The notes under the pieces: model-generated | Seen by the model: only the letters and a program-made list of their open reading frames with translations | The model's database searches: none | What the model was told of the DNA's origin: nothing | Shown: in pieces, positions 32,801 through 39,705 of the stretch | Position numbering within the stretch: the stretch's first letter is position 1 | How the letters are laid out: each line of letters opens with the position of its first letter | Position numbers and translations under genes: made by a program | Assembly: GCA_963795805.1 (NCBI GenBank) | Contig: CAWCIV010000003.1 | Span: 186,001 to 250,000, forward strand | Reading direction: 5' to 3' | Length of the DNA: 64,000 nt | Source: JALYYC01 sp963795805 | GTDB lineage: Bacteria; Chloroflexota; Dormibacteria; CF-121

Positions 32801-32870
32801 GGCCCGCCGGAAGGAGGGGTTGGGGGTGGGATCCGATTCGATGGGACGGAATCAGAAGCGCCGGCGGGCC
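32801..32870. repeat. Long-range inverted repeat in the 32.7-33.06 kb intergenic region
   Basis: GGCCCGCCGG (32801-32810) and CCGGCGGGCC (32861-32870) are perfect 10-bp complements separated by 50 bases. The loop contains a further GATTC/GAATC pair. The element lies 57-126 bp upstream of the minus-strand LppX-like gene and would be in its 5' leader if transcribed from far enough upstream. It is not followed by a T-tract on either strand, so a simple terminator is unlikely. Confidence 0.4.
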
Positions 32871-32943
32871 TAGCCAGCGCGCGCATCATATCGCCGTCTC
32901 AGCCGTGTGACCCGCGATTCACCAGTGCGTTACAGACCTGTTA

Positions 32944-33032
32944 CGGCAGGGGCGGCGACGTCAGTCTGCGCGCCGTCCACGGCGTATCGCGCGACGTGGC
33001 CCGGCTGCTCGACCGCGTCGCCGCCCCTGCCG
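32944..33032. repeat. 17-bp perfect inverted repeat upstream of dinB
   Basis: CGGCAGGGGCGGCGACG (32944-32960) is repeated as its exact reverse complement at 33016-33032. The 55-base interior contains a smaller stem (GCGCG-CCGT with ACGG-CGCGC), so the whole stretch can fold into a branched rod on either strand. It ends about 15 bp before the dinB -10 element. This 316-bp gap (32745-33060) holds no protein gene I can support; the two inverted repeats are its only clear structure. Confidence 0.5.
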
Positions 33033-33060
33033 GCGCGTCACGCTGGCTAACATGGGCAGG

Positions 33061-34284
33061 ATGGGCGCGACGCGCGTCGTGATGCACGTGGACCTGGACG
33101 CGTTTTACGCCTCGGTCGAGCAGCTGCGCCGGCCCGAATTGCGCGGCAAGCCGGTGGTCGTCGGTGGCACTGGCGAGCCGGGGGAACGCGGCGTCGTCGC
33201 GGCGGCGTCCTACGAGGCGCGCCCTTTCGGGGTTCGTTCGGCGATGCCGCTGAGTCGCGCCCGGCGATTGTGCCCAACGGCCGTTTTTGTTCCCTGCGAC
33301 TTCAAGGCCTACCGCAAGGCATCGCGGTCGGTCTTCGACATCCTGGATCACTACGCGCCGATCATCGAGCCGATGTCGCTCGACGAGGCCTACCTCGATC
33401 TCACCGGTCAGGAGGCCCTGATGGGACCGCCGGCCGCGGTGGCTGCACGGCTCCGGGACGAGGTCAAGCGCGAATGCGGGCTCGATATCAGCATCGGCGT
33501 GGCCACCTCGAAGCTGGTGGCCAAGGTTGCCTCGGACCTGCGCAAGCCACGCGGGCTGGTGATCGTTCCCCCCGGGGACGAGGCCGCCTTCCTCAAGGGG
33601 CTTCCTCTCCCGCGCTTGCCGGGTTGCGGGCCGTCGACCGTCGCCAGGCTGGCCCGGGTGGGCGTGCGAACCATCGGCGCCCTGGCCGCGCTCCCCGACC
33701 CACTGCTCGGCGAGCTCTTCGGTCAGTACGGACGCCAGCTCGGCGCCCACGCCCGCGGGGTCGATCCGAGTCCGGTGCTCGCGCCCGGCGACCCGAAGAG
33801 CATCTCGCGCGAGGTCACCTTCGATCGCGACCTGCGCGATCCGGTCCGGCTTCGCGAGATGGTCCTCGGCCTGCTGCAGGATGTTTCCCAGAGCCTCCGG
33901 GCGCACGGACTGTCGGCCCGGACGGTGGTGCTCAAGATTCGATATCAACCGTTCGATACCCAGTCCCGCCAGGCGACCCTGCCGACGGCCTCCGATCGGG
34001 ACGACGACCTGTCGAAGGCGCTCACCGACCTGTTCGAGTCGCAGCTGGACCGCACCCGCGCCGTGCGGCTGATCGGCGCCGGAGTCAGCAACCTCGAAGC
34101 GGGTGCGACCCAGCTCAACCTGCTCGAGACACATGGGTCGCGGAAGGCGCTGCTCGATGCCCAGCTCGATAGCTTGCGGGCCCGCTTCGGCGAACGCGCC
34201 ATCGCGCGGGGTATGGTAGCCCGGCCACACCAGAAGGATGTCCGGCGCGACGACCTCGACAGCCTTCGAGGTGGTCACGCGTGA
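33061..34284 (+). CDS. dinB: DNA polymerase IV (Y family)
   Basis: The ~407-residue translesion polymerase has catalytic segments VDLDAFYASVEQ and MSLDEAYLDLTG, the VATSKLVAKVASDLRKP helix, the LPGCGPSTVARLARVGVRTIGALA helix-hairpin-helix, and the little-finger domain starting SISREVTFDRDL. ATG 33061 lies seven bases after TAACAT (33048-33053); an in-frame ATG at 33052 lies inside that hexamer and is less likely. No beta-clamp motif is obvious at the C-terminus. The stop overlaps moaC (GTGA). Confidence 0.94.
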   Translation: MGATRVVMHVDLDAFYASVEQLRRPELRGKPVVVGGTGEPGERGVVAAASYEARPFGVRSAMPLSRARRLCPTAVFVPCDFKAYRKASRSVFDILDHYAPIIEPMSLDEAYLDLTGQEALMGPPAAVAARLRDEVKRECGLDISIGVATSKLVAKVASDLRKPRGLVIVPPGDEAAFLKGLPLPRLPGCGPSTVARLARVGVRTIGALAALPDPLLGELFGQYGRQLGAHARGVDPSPVLAPGDPKSISREVTFDRDLRDPVRLREMVLGLLQDVSQSLRAHGLSARTVVLKIRYQPFDTQSRQATLPTASDRDDDLSKALTDLFESQLDRTRAVRLIGAGVSNLEAGATQLNLLETHGSRKALLDAQLDSLRARFGERAIARGMVARPHQKDVRRDDLDSLRGGHA

Positions 34285-34766
34285 GCGCGGATCACCTGAC
34301 GCACATCGATCCGACGGGTGAAGCCCGGATGGTCGATATCTCGGCAAAGCCGATCACCCAGCGCGAGGCGAGGGCGAGGGCGCGGGTTCGCATGAGCGAC
34401 GCGGCCATTAAAGCCATCGTCGCCGGCAACCTGCCCAAGGGCGATGTGTTCAGTACGGCACGGATCGCCGGGATCCAGGCTGCCAAGCGCTGCAGCGAGC
34501 TGATCCCGATGTGCCATCCGCTGTCGCTGACCTTCGTCGACGTGTCCTGCGTCGCCGATGAAGCGGAACCGGCCGTTCGGGTCGAGTCGACGGTGCGTTG
34601 TGAGGCCCGCACGGGCGCCGAGATGGAGGCGCTGACCGCGGCGGCGGTCGCCGCCCTCACCATCATCGACATGGCCAAGAGCGTTGACCGCTGGATGACG
34701 ATCGAGGGTTTGGAGCTGGTGCTAAAGCAGGGAGGAAAGAGCGGCGCGCTGACCCGGCCGGACTAA
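34281..34766 (+). CDS. moaC: Cyclic pyranopterin monophosphate synthase MoaC
   Basis: The 161-residue enzyme makes cPMP, the first stable intermediate of molybdopterin. Visible motifs: MVDISAKPITQREARARARVRM, KGDVFSTARIAGIQAAKRCSELIPMCHPL, and the active-site DMAKSVDRWM. GTG 34281 overlaps the dinB stop, an unusual pairing of a repair polymerase and a cofactor gene. It supports the formate dehydrogenase of this window, which needs the pterin cofactor. Confidence 0.96.
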   Translation: MSADHLTHIDPTGEARMVDISAKPITQREARARARVRMSDAAIKAIVAGNLPKGDVFSTARIAGIQAAKRCSELIPMCHPLSLTFVDVSCVADEAEPAVRVESTVRCEARTGAEMEALTAAAVAALTIIDMAKSVDRWMTIEGLELVLKQGGKSGALTRPD

Positions 34767-36004
34767 GCCTTGAGCGCTTTCATCGCCGCGTCATAAGTCG
34801 TCTGCATCGGCCCGAACGTCTTGGTCTCGTAATCGGCGGGAACCGTCTCGCCCGGGGTGCTCATGGCCTTGAGGGCGACCTGGATCGCGTCGGTGGCCCT
34901 CTTGACGGCGGCGGCGTCCTTGGCCTGGAGCGCCTGGACCAGGGACTCCGTGTTGGTCAGGGCATCGTTGAAGCTGCTGAGCTGCTTGGCGATGGCGGCC
35001 GGGAGTCCGGCGGCATGATCGAGGGCCATCGCCGTGTCCATTTTTTGCTGAGCATCGGGATAGAGCGCGCCGGCGCCCACCAGGTCGTGCTTGGCCAGGG
35101 CGGTGGCCATTTTGCTGTAGTCGATCACGGCGTCGAGGTAGGGAAGCGCCACATTGACCTCATTGACGGCGGCGGTCAGGGCCTGATCCGCGCGTCCGAG
35201 CGCGGTGAGTGCCGTGCTCAGTCGCTTACGCTCGGCCGTGATGCTGGCCGCCTTTGACGGGGTAACCCGCTGCAGCCATGAGAGGCCCTGGTCGATTGAG
35301 CGCAGCGCCGACTCGTCTGCCTGCACGCTGGCAAGCCCAGCCCTTACCGACTTCGCCTGCTTTAGGGTGGCCACCCTCTCAGTATTGGGATCGACGGTTG
35401 CCGGGTTCGGAGCAAAGAAGGCGGCGAACGCCGCGTCGACCTGGGCTTGATGGGAAACGGTCGAGTGCAGCGCCTGTTGCGCCTGGCTGATCTGCTGCGT
35501 GGCGACGGCAGGCAGCACGCCCAGCACGGCGACCAGCAGCAGCGCAACGCCGGCAACCGCGTAGAGGATGGGACGCTGCAGGGAAAGCACCCCCGTCGGG
35601 ATGGCGAACGGCAGCGTCACGCTGCGGCCCAAGAGCTGGAGCGTCGAGCCGGCAGCCGTGGGTGCCTGGCCGGGGACCTGGCCGGGCGGGGCGAACTGGC
35701 CGTACGGCGGCGCTTGCCCATAGGGGTTCTGCGGGTAGCCGGCAGGCCCGAAGCCCGGGGCGCCCGGATAACCCGGCCCAGCAGGCTGGTACTGCCCTGG
35801 TTGGGCCTGGCCCTGGGGCGCGTAGGCGGGAGGCGCGTAGCCGGGAGGCGCGTAGCCGGGAGGCGCGTAGCCGGGAGGCGCGTAGCCGGGAGGGGCGTAC
35901 CCGGCCGGCGGGAGGGTGTTTCGGCAGTTGGCACAAGTCTGCGCACCCGGCGGATTCCAGGTGATACCGCAGTAGGGACAGGGCGGCGACTGATAGGCCT
36001 GCAT
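34763..36004 (-). CDS. Zinc-ribbon membrane protein with GYAPP repeats and a helical C-terminal domain
   Basis: The 413-residue protein has an N-terminal zinc ribbon (CPYCG...CANCRN), a repetitive region of GYAPP units grading into a Pro/Gln/Gly-rich linker (about residues 33-120), one transmembrane helix (YAVAGVALLLVAVLGVL), and an extracytoplasmic helical domain of ~250 residues rich in Ala/Gln with coiled-coil character. No family is recognised for the last part. The layout, cytoplasmic Zn-ribbon plus outside sensor-like bundle, suggests a structural or sensing membrane protein. Its 3' end overlaps moaC by four bases. Confidence 0.65.
   Translation of the reverse strand: MQAYQSPPCPYCGITWNPPGAQTCANCRNTLPPAGYAPPGYAPPGYAPPGYAPPGYAPPAYAPQGQAQPGQYQPAGPGYPGAPGFGPAGYPQNPYGQAPPYGQFAPPGQVPGQAPTAAGSTLQLLGRSVTLPFAIPTGVLSLQRPILYAVAGVALLLVAVLGVLPAVATQQISQAQQALHSTVSHQAQVDAAFAAFFAPNPATVDPNTERVATLKQAKSVRAGLASVQADESALRSIDQGLSWLQRVTPSKAASITAERKRLSTALTALGRADQALTAAVNEVNVALPYLDAVIDYSKMATALAKHDLVGAGALYPDAQQKMDTAMALDHAAGLPAAIAKQLSSFNDALTNTESLVQALQAKDAAAVKRATDAIQVALKAMSTPGETVPADYETKTFGPMQTTYDAAMKALKA
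35828..35902. repeat. 15-bp tandem repeat encoding GYAPP units
   Basis: Four perfect copies of GGGAGGCGCGTAGCC followed by one variant copy (GGGAGGGGCGTACCC), read on the plus strand. On the minus strand they encode successive GYAPP units of the zinc-ribbon membrane protein. Perfect DNA identity between copies indicates recent slippage, so copy number probably varies between strains. Confidence 0.85.
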
Positions 36005-36060
36005 GCTGGCGCCTGCGCGCTACAGGTTCAACTGAGCCGGGGCCGGATTCCCTTCGAGCG

Positions 36061-36954
36061 CTAGGGGCCGGACTCGAGGAGCCTGGTCAGGTCCTCGGCA
36101 TTGCGAACGGCGTAATCCGCATAACAGTTGTTCATCACCGCGTGAACGTCCTGTGACTCCTTCGCCATCGCTCGGAGGCTTGGGACCCAGGGCTTGAGCT
36201 CCTCCATCGAATAGAGGTAGCGGAATTTCTCCGCCGTGCTGATGCCCTTCTTCTCCCAGGTTTCCCGGTTGCGGCCGTGGAAGCGGACCATGGCCAGCGG
36301 TGCGGTCGTTGCGACCACGGGCGGCACGCTGGATGGAAAGCCCTGCGGTTCATCGACCGCGACGTAGGTGAAGCCGTGATCTTTGAGGAAGCGCAGCACG
36401 CGATCGCGCCGAACCTCCTTCATCCACAACACCTGGCGGAATTCGATGGCGATCCTAAAATCCGGGAGCCACTCGCGGAGATCTTCCATGAAGCGATACG
36501 ACTGCGGCGATGGCAGAAACCACTTCGGGAACTGGAATAGGATCGCGCCCAGCTTGTTCGCATCGTGCAGCGGTTGCAATCCTTCGCGGAATCGGTCCCA
36601 GACATTCTCCTGGTCCTTGGGCGCGAGGTCTTTCAGATAGATGTTGGCTTTTGCGTCCGAGACGTTTCCACGAATGGCCTTGGGAAGCCGGGCGGGTGGA
36701 GTCGGATGCTGCGTGAGGAGCGCGAACGCCTTGGCGTGGAACACGAAATCGGCGGGGGTTCGCTCGACCCAGAGCTGGGCGGTCTTCTCGTTGGGGATGG
36801 CGTAGAAGGTGCTGTCCACCTCGACGATCGGAAACTTCGAGGCATAAAAGCGGAGCCGTTCCTCGGCGGTGGTCGCCTCCGGCGGATAGAAGGTACCAGC
36901 CTTGATCAGGGTGGGCTCGGTCCAGCTCGAGATCCCGACCCGAATCTGGCCCAC
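36061..36954 (-). CDS. DUF72-family protein (YecE-like)
   Basis: The 297-residue TIM-barrel protein begins IRVGISSWTEP. It carries the family segments FYPPEATTAEERLRFYASKFPIVEVDSTFYAIP, FVFHAKAF, GAILFQFPKWF, IAIEFR and NCYADYAVRNAEDL. No biochemical function is established for the family. GTG 36954 shares bases with the moaB stop (TAGTG), so the two are coupled. Confidence 0.92.
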   Translation of the reverse strand: MGQIRVGISSWTEPTLIKAGTFYPPEATTAEERLRFYASKFPIVEVDSTFYAIPNEKTAQLWVERTPADFVFHAKAFALLTQHPTPPARLPKAIRGNVSDAKANIYLKDLAPKDQENVWDRFREGLQPLHDANKLGAILFQFPKWFLPSPQSYRFMEDLREWLPDFRIAIEFRQVLWMKEVRRDRVLRFLKDHGFTYVAVDEPQGFPSSVPPVVATTAPLAMVRFHGRNRETWEKKGISTAEKFRYLYSMEELKPWVPSLRAMAKESQDVHAVMNNCYADYAVRNAEDLTRLLESGP

Positions 36955-37460
36955 TAGCTCGGCCGGTGAGCGGCCGGCGCGTCCGAGACCTCGCCGCGAA
37001 GGGTGCGCACGGCGTGGGGGAGCGCCTCCAGCACCGCCTCGAGACTGTCCGCGACGCCACGCGGGCTGCCCGGGAGCGCGAGGATGACCGTCCGGCCGGC
37101 CACGCCGGCCAGGGAGCGGGACAGCATCGCGTGCGGCGTCTTTCTCAGACCCGCGGCGCGCATCGCCTCGCCGATGCCGGGGATCACGTAGTCGAGGACC
37201 GGCTCGAGCGCCTGGGGCGTCACATCATGCGGCCCCAACCCAGTCCCGCCCGTGAGCACGATCAGGTGCGGGTCGGCCGCCTTGATCCAGGCGTCCACCT
37301 GGGCGCGAATCTCGCCGACGTCGTCGCCGACGACGGCGCGGGCGACGATTTCAGCCGGCAGCCGCGCAAGCATCTCACTCACTTTCTCGCCGCTCTCGTC
37401 GATGCGTTCGCCGCGCGACCCCTTGGTGCTGACGGTCAGGACGCAGGCGCGAAACCCCAT
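36954..37460 (-). CDS. moaB: Molybdenum cofactor biosynthesis protein MoaB/MogA family
   Basis: The 168-residue protein has the MoCF-binding signature LIVLTGGTGLGPHDVTPQAL and the substrate segment ALPGSPRGVADSLEAVL. The family adenylates molybdopterin before metal insertion. ATG 37460 lies six bases after TAGACT (37467-37472, minus strand), a strong leaderless signal. With moaC at 34.3 kb it forms part of the cofactor supply for the formate dehydrogenase. MoaB and MogA cannot be separated with confidence here. Confidence 0.93.
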   Translation of the reverse strand: MGFRACVLTVSTKGSRGERIDESGEKVSEMLARLPAEIVARAVVGDDVGEIRAQVDAWIKAADPHLIVLTGGTGLGPHDVTPQALEPVLDYVIPGIGEAMRAAGLRKTPHAMLSRSLAGVAGRTVILALPGSPRGVADSLEAVLEALPHAVRTLRGEVSDAPAAHRPS

Positions 37461-37496
37461 CGATCCAGTCTACGAATCGCCGGCCGGCCGGCCGGC

Positions 37497-37946
37497 CTAT
37501 GCGTTCGCGCGGTAGGCGACGGAGGTGGCGATCGTTTGGACGAAGTCCTCGACCGCCGACTGGATCTCCATCAGGTCGTGGTAGCCAAAGGTGATGCAAT
37601 GGTCGAAGGGCGGAAAGCGCACGATCGAGGATGACGCCGGTTCGTCGGCGTCGTAGAGGATCAACACCGGACGGCCGCGGCCGGCCAGCCAGCCGGCCTC
37701 GAAGCCGACCCCCGTGCTCGGCCCGGTCATCTCCATGCAACCGGCATCCGCTTCCAGCAGCTCGCGTCGCATCATCTCCGCGATCAATTCCGGGCGATCG
37801 AGGCCCGGTCGGTAATCGGGGTCGGCGACGCGCTCGCAGAGGATGCCCACTCCCGAGCCGGTCAGGGCGCGGTGCGCCAGCTGAATGGCCTCCAGGCTGC
37901 GCGGCCCGAGCTGGCCGCTGACGGCACGACCGAGGTAGACCTTCAC
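37497..37946 (-). CDS. Nucleoside 2-deoxyribosyltransferase-like protein
   Basis: The 149-residue protein has the MVKVYLG-type first strand (KVYLGRAVSG) and the family motif MTGPSTGVGFEAGWLAGRGRPVLILYDA, where the Glu is the expected nucleophile or ligand. The fold is the N-deoxyribosyltransferase/ TIR-like Rossmannoid group. The substrate is not determined; a nucleotide-salvage or signalling role is possible. GTG 37946 overlaps the stop of the small membrane gene upstream (GTGA). Confidence 0.75.
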   Translation of the reverse strand: MKVYLGRAVSGQLGPRSLEAIQLAHRALTGSGVGILCERVADPDYRPGLDRPELIAEMMRRELLEADAGCMEMTGPSTGVGFEAGWLAGRGRPVLILYDADEPASSSIVRFPPFDHCITFGYHDLMEIQSAVEDFVQTIATSVAYRANA

Positions 37947-38089
37947 GGCTTTGGCGGATCAGGCGCGGGCTTGCGCTTCGGCTGCCAGAGGCCGATCACC
38001 AGCATCACCATGCCCAGCATCGGATCGAAGGGCAGGACGATGCCGCCGAGAAGGGCGCTGATCCACCGTGGTCGGATGTGCCGCGGCAT
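37943..38089 (-). CDS. 48-residue small membrane protein
   Basis: The frame runs from ATG 38089 (MPRHIRPRWISALLGG...) to TGA at 37943. It has one hydrophobic hairpin or helix (LLGGIVLPFDPMLGMVMLVIGL) and a basic, Pro-rich tail (PKRKPAPDPPKP). GATAAT (38096-38101, minus strand) ends six bases before the ATG, a good leaderless promoter, and the stop overlaps the start of the deoxyribosyltransferase-like gene, so the two are one unit. No family is recognised. Confidence 0.65.
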   Translation of the reverse strand: MPRHIRPRWISALLGGIVLPFDPMLGMVMLVIGLWQPKRKPAPDPPKP

Positions 38090-38096
38090 GAGGCGA

Positions 38097-38456
38097 TTAT
38101 CCGCCTTCGACCGTGGGCGTGACCGCTTCGGTCACCGGCTTTTCCAGCTCGTCCGGCTCATCGCCCGCCGGATCTTCGCCGTCCCCGCCAGCGGCCGCCT
38201 CGTGCCCATCCGCCGGACTGTCGCCCTCCCCCTCCCCCTCGCCCTTGCGCTTGCGCGCCGGTCGCTCGGCGCTCAGGGAGCGCACATCCAGACCCTGGCG
38301 AAGGAGATGAATACTTTCCAGCGTGTTCAGCCGCTCGACCAGCCAACCGACACGGTAGTGAACCGCAAACCAGGTCTCGTTCGGCGGTGGGTGCCGGTGG
38401 CGCCGCCGCCAGCGGCCCACCGCCTCCTTGAATGTCGGTGCAAAACCGCCCTCCAT
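38097..38456 (-). CDS. Small protein with acidic C-terminal half
   Basis: The product has 119 residues from ATG 38456. The first ~60 are helical and basic/aromatic (FKEAVGRWRRRHRHPPPNETWFAVHYRVGWLVERL). A KRKGEGEGEGD stretch leads to a Glu/Asp/Pro/Gly-rich tail. No family is recognised. It is divergent from the NIF3 gene, with 24 bp between start codons; TATGCT (38466-38471) is the likely minus-strand -10. Its stop codon lies in the -10 element of the next small gene. Confidence 0.6.
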   Translation of the reverse strand: MEGGFAPTFKEAVGRWRRRHRHPPPNETWFAVHYRVGWLVERLNTLESIHLLRQGLDVRSLSAERPARKRKGEGEGEGDSPADGHEAAAGGDGEDPAGDEPDELEKPVTEAVTPTVEGG

Positions 38457-38480
38457 GCGGAAACCAGCATAATCGCAACC

Positions 38481-39305
38481 GTGCGCCTGAGCGAGATCAT
38501 GGCCCTCGCGAACCAACTGGCGGGCTGCGATGCGACCCCACCCGACTCGCAGGTGTACGTCGACGGCGAGGTACGGCGGGTCCTGGTCGGGATCGATGTG
38601 GACGTGGGCGAGCTGCTGCTCGCGCACACGCTGGGACTGGATGGCGTGATCGCCCATCATCCCGTCGGCTCGAGCGCCCGCCTGGGCATCACCGCCGTGA
38701 TCGAGCGGCATGCGTCACAGATGGTGGCCGAAGGGATCCCGCAAGCACTCGCGAACCAACTGATGCTGGCCCGCCAGCAACCCATTGCGCGCGCCCTCCA
38801 CAGCGCCAATTACGACCGCGTAGTCGATGCGGCCCGGCGCCTTCCGATGCCCCTGATGAATATCCACCTCGCCGCTGACATCCTGGCCCGGCGCTTCCTG
38901 ATCGATTTCGTCCGAGCAACGACGCAAAACGCCGGGACCACGGTCGGCGAGCTGGTGGCCGCGCTGGCGACGATCCCGGAAATGGCAGCCTCCCTGGTGA
39001 AGCCCGAAATCTGGCTGGGGGCCGCCTCGAACCGGGTGGGCCGCTGGATCGTTCAGATGGCGGCCGGCACCAATGGTGGCGCTGGCATCTATCGCACGTA
39101 TTATGAGCACGGCATTAACACCATCCTCGCGATGCACCTGGACGACCGGGATCTGCGGGAGCTCGAGCACCTGCAGCGCCCGAATACAAACCTGATCATC
39201 ACCGGTCACATCCCCAGTGACTCGATCGGGGTCAACCGCGTCATCGACGCGCTCGCGCAACGCGGAATCGAAGTTATCCCCGGGTCCGGAGTTATACGGG
39301 CGTAG
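38481..39305 (+). CDS. NIF3/DUF34-family metal-binding protein
   Basis: The product has ~274 residues starting at GTG 38481, seven bases after CATAAT (38468-38473). The NIF3 fold is suggested by LSEIMALANQLAG, the strand-loop VLVGIDVDVGELLLAHTLGLDGVIAHHPVG with its metal-binding HH, NIHLAADI, and the C-terminal LIITGHIPSDSIGVNRVIDALAQRG. The C-terminal metal motif differs from classic GTP cyclohydrolase I-type 2 proteins. It is followed 20 bp later by an uncharacterised gene. Confidence 0.75.
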   Translation: MRLSEIMALANQLAGCDATPPDSQVYVDGEVRRVLVGIDVDVGELLLAHTLGLDGVIAHHPVGSSARLGITAVIERHASQMVAEGIPQALANQLMLARQQPIARALHSANYDRVVDAARRLPMPLMNIHLAADILARRFLIDFVRATTQNAGTTVGELVAALATIPEMAASLVKPEIWLGAASNRVGRWIVQMAAGTNGGAGIYRTYYEHGINTILAMHLDDRDLRELEHLQRPNTNLIITGHIPSDSIGVNRVIDALAQRGIEVIPGSGVIRA

Positions 39306-39325
39306 AACGCCTCAAGGAGCACGGC

Positions 39326-39685
39326 TTGGACGCAACACCACACGCGTACGGGAACGAAGCGGAGCGGCGGTATCATCTGCGCCGGCTTGACGACCTGCTG
39401 GAGGCCCTCGAGCGGCTCAACCTCGCGGAAGCCAAGGAGCTCCCGGTCCCGGTCCGTGAACGGATCGAAAAAGAGGGCATCGCGGTGGAGCCCGGCGTTA
39501 CCTTCAGCCGTCTGATCGAGCTGGTCTGGGCCCAGCAGGAGCAGTACCTGATCGATCTGAAGACCGATCGCCGCAAGGGCTCGCGCCGTGTCGGCGACGG
39601 GGTCGTCGCCTCACATCGGGTGATCGACGCCTTTATCCTCGGGCGACTGAACCTGGCCTCCAAGCGCAAGCGCCGTCTCGGCTAG
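39326..39685 (+). CDS. Uncharacterised 119-residue charged helical protein
   Basis: TTG 39326 follows an AAGGAGCA ribosome-binding sequence. The protein is mostly helical and charged (AERRYHLRRLDDLLEALERLN, then FSRLIELVWAQQEQYLIDLK) and ends in a basic KRKRRLG tail, so nucleic-acid binding is possible. No family is recognised. It is probably co-transcribed with the NIF3-family gene. Confidence 0.6.
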   Translation: MDATPHAYGNEAERRYHLRRLDDLLEALERLNLAEAKELPVPVRERIEKEGIAVEPGVTFSRLIELVWAQQEQYLIDLKTDRRKGSRRVGDGVVASHRVIDAFILGRLNLASKRKRRLG

Positions 39686-39705
39686 CCAGAGCCGAGGGGT
39701 AGCGG

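Noticed and set aside
32801..32870. SRP (4.5S) RNA or a known riboswitch
   Set aside because: A GGAAGGAGG-like segment is present but the SRP GGAAG-N-AGCAGCC core is absent, and no recognised riboswitch core was seen.
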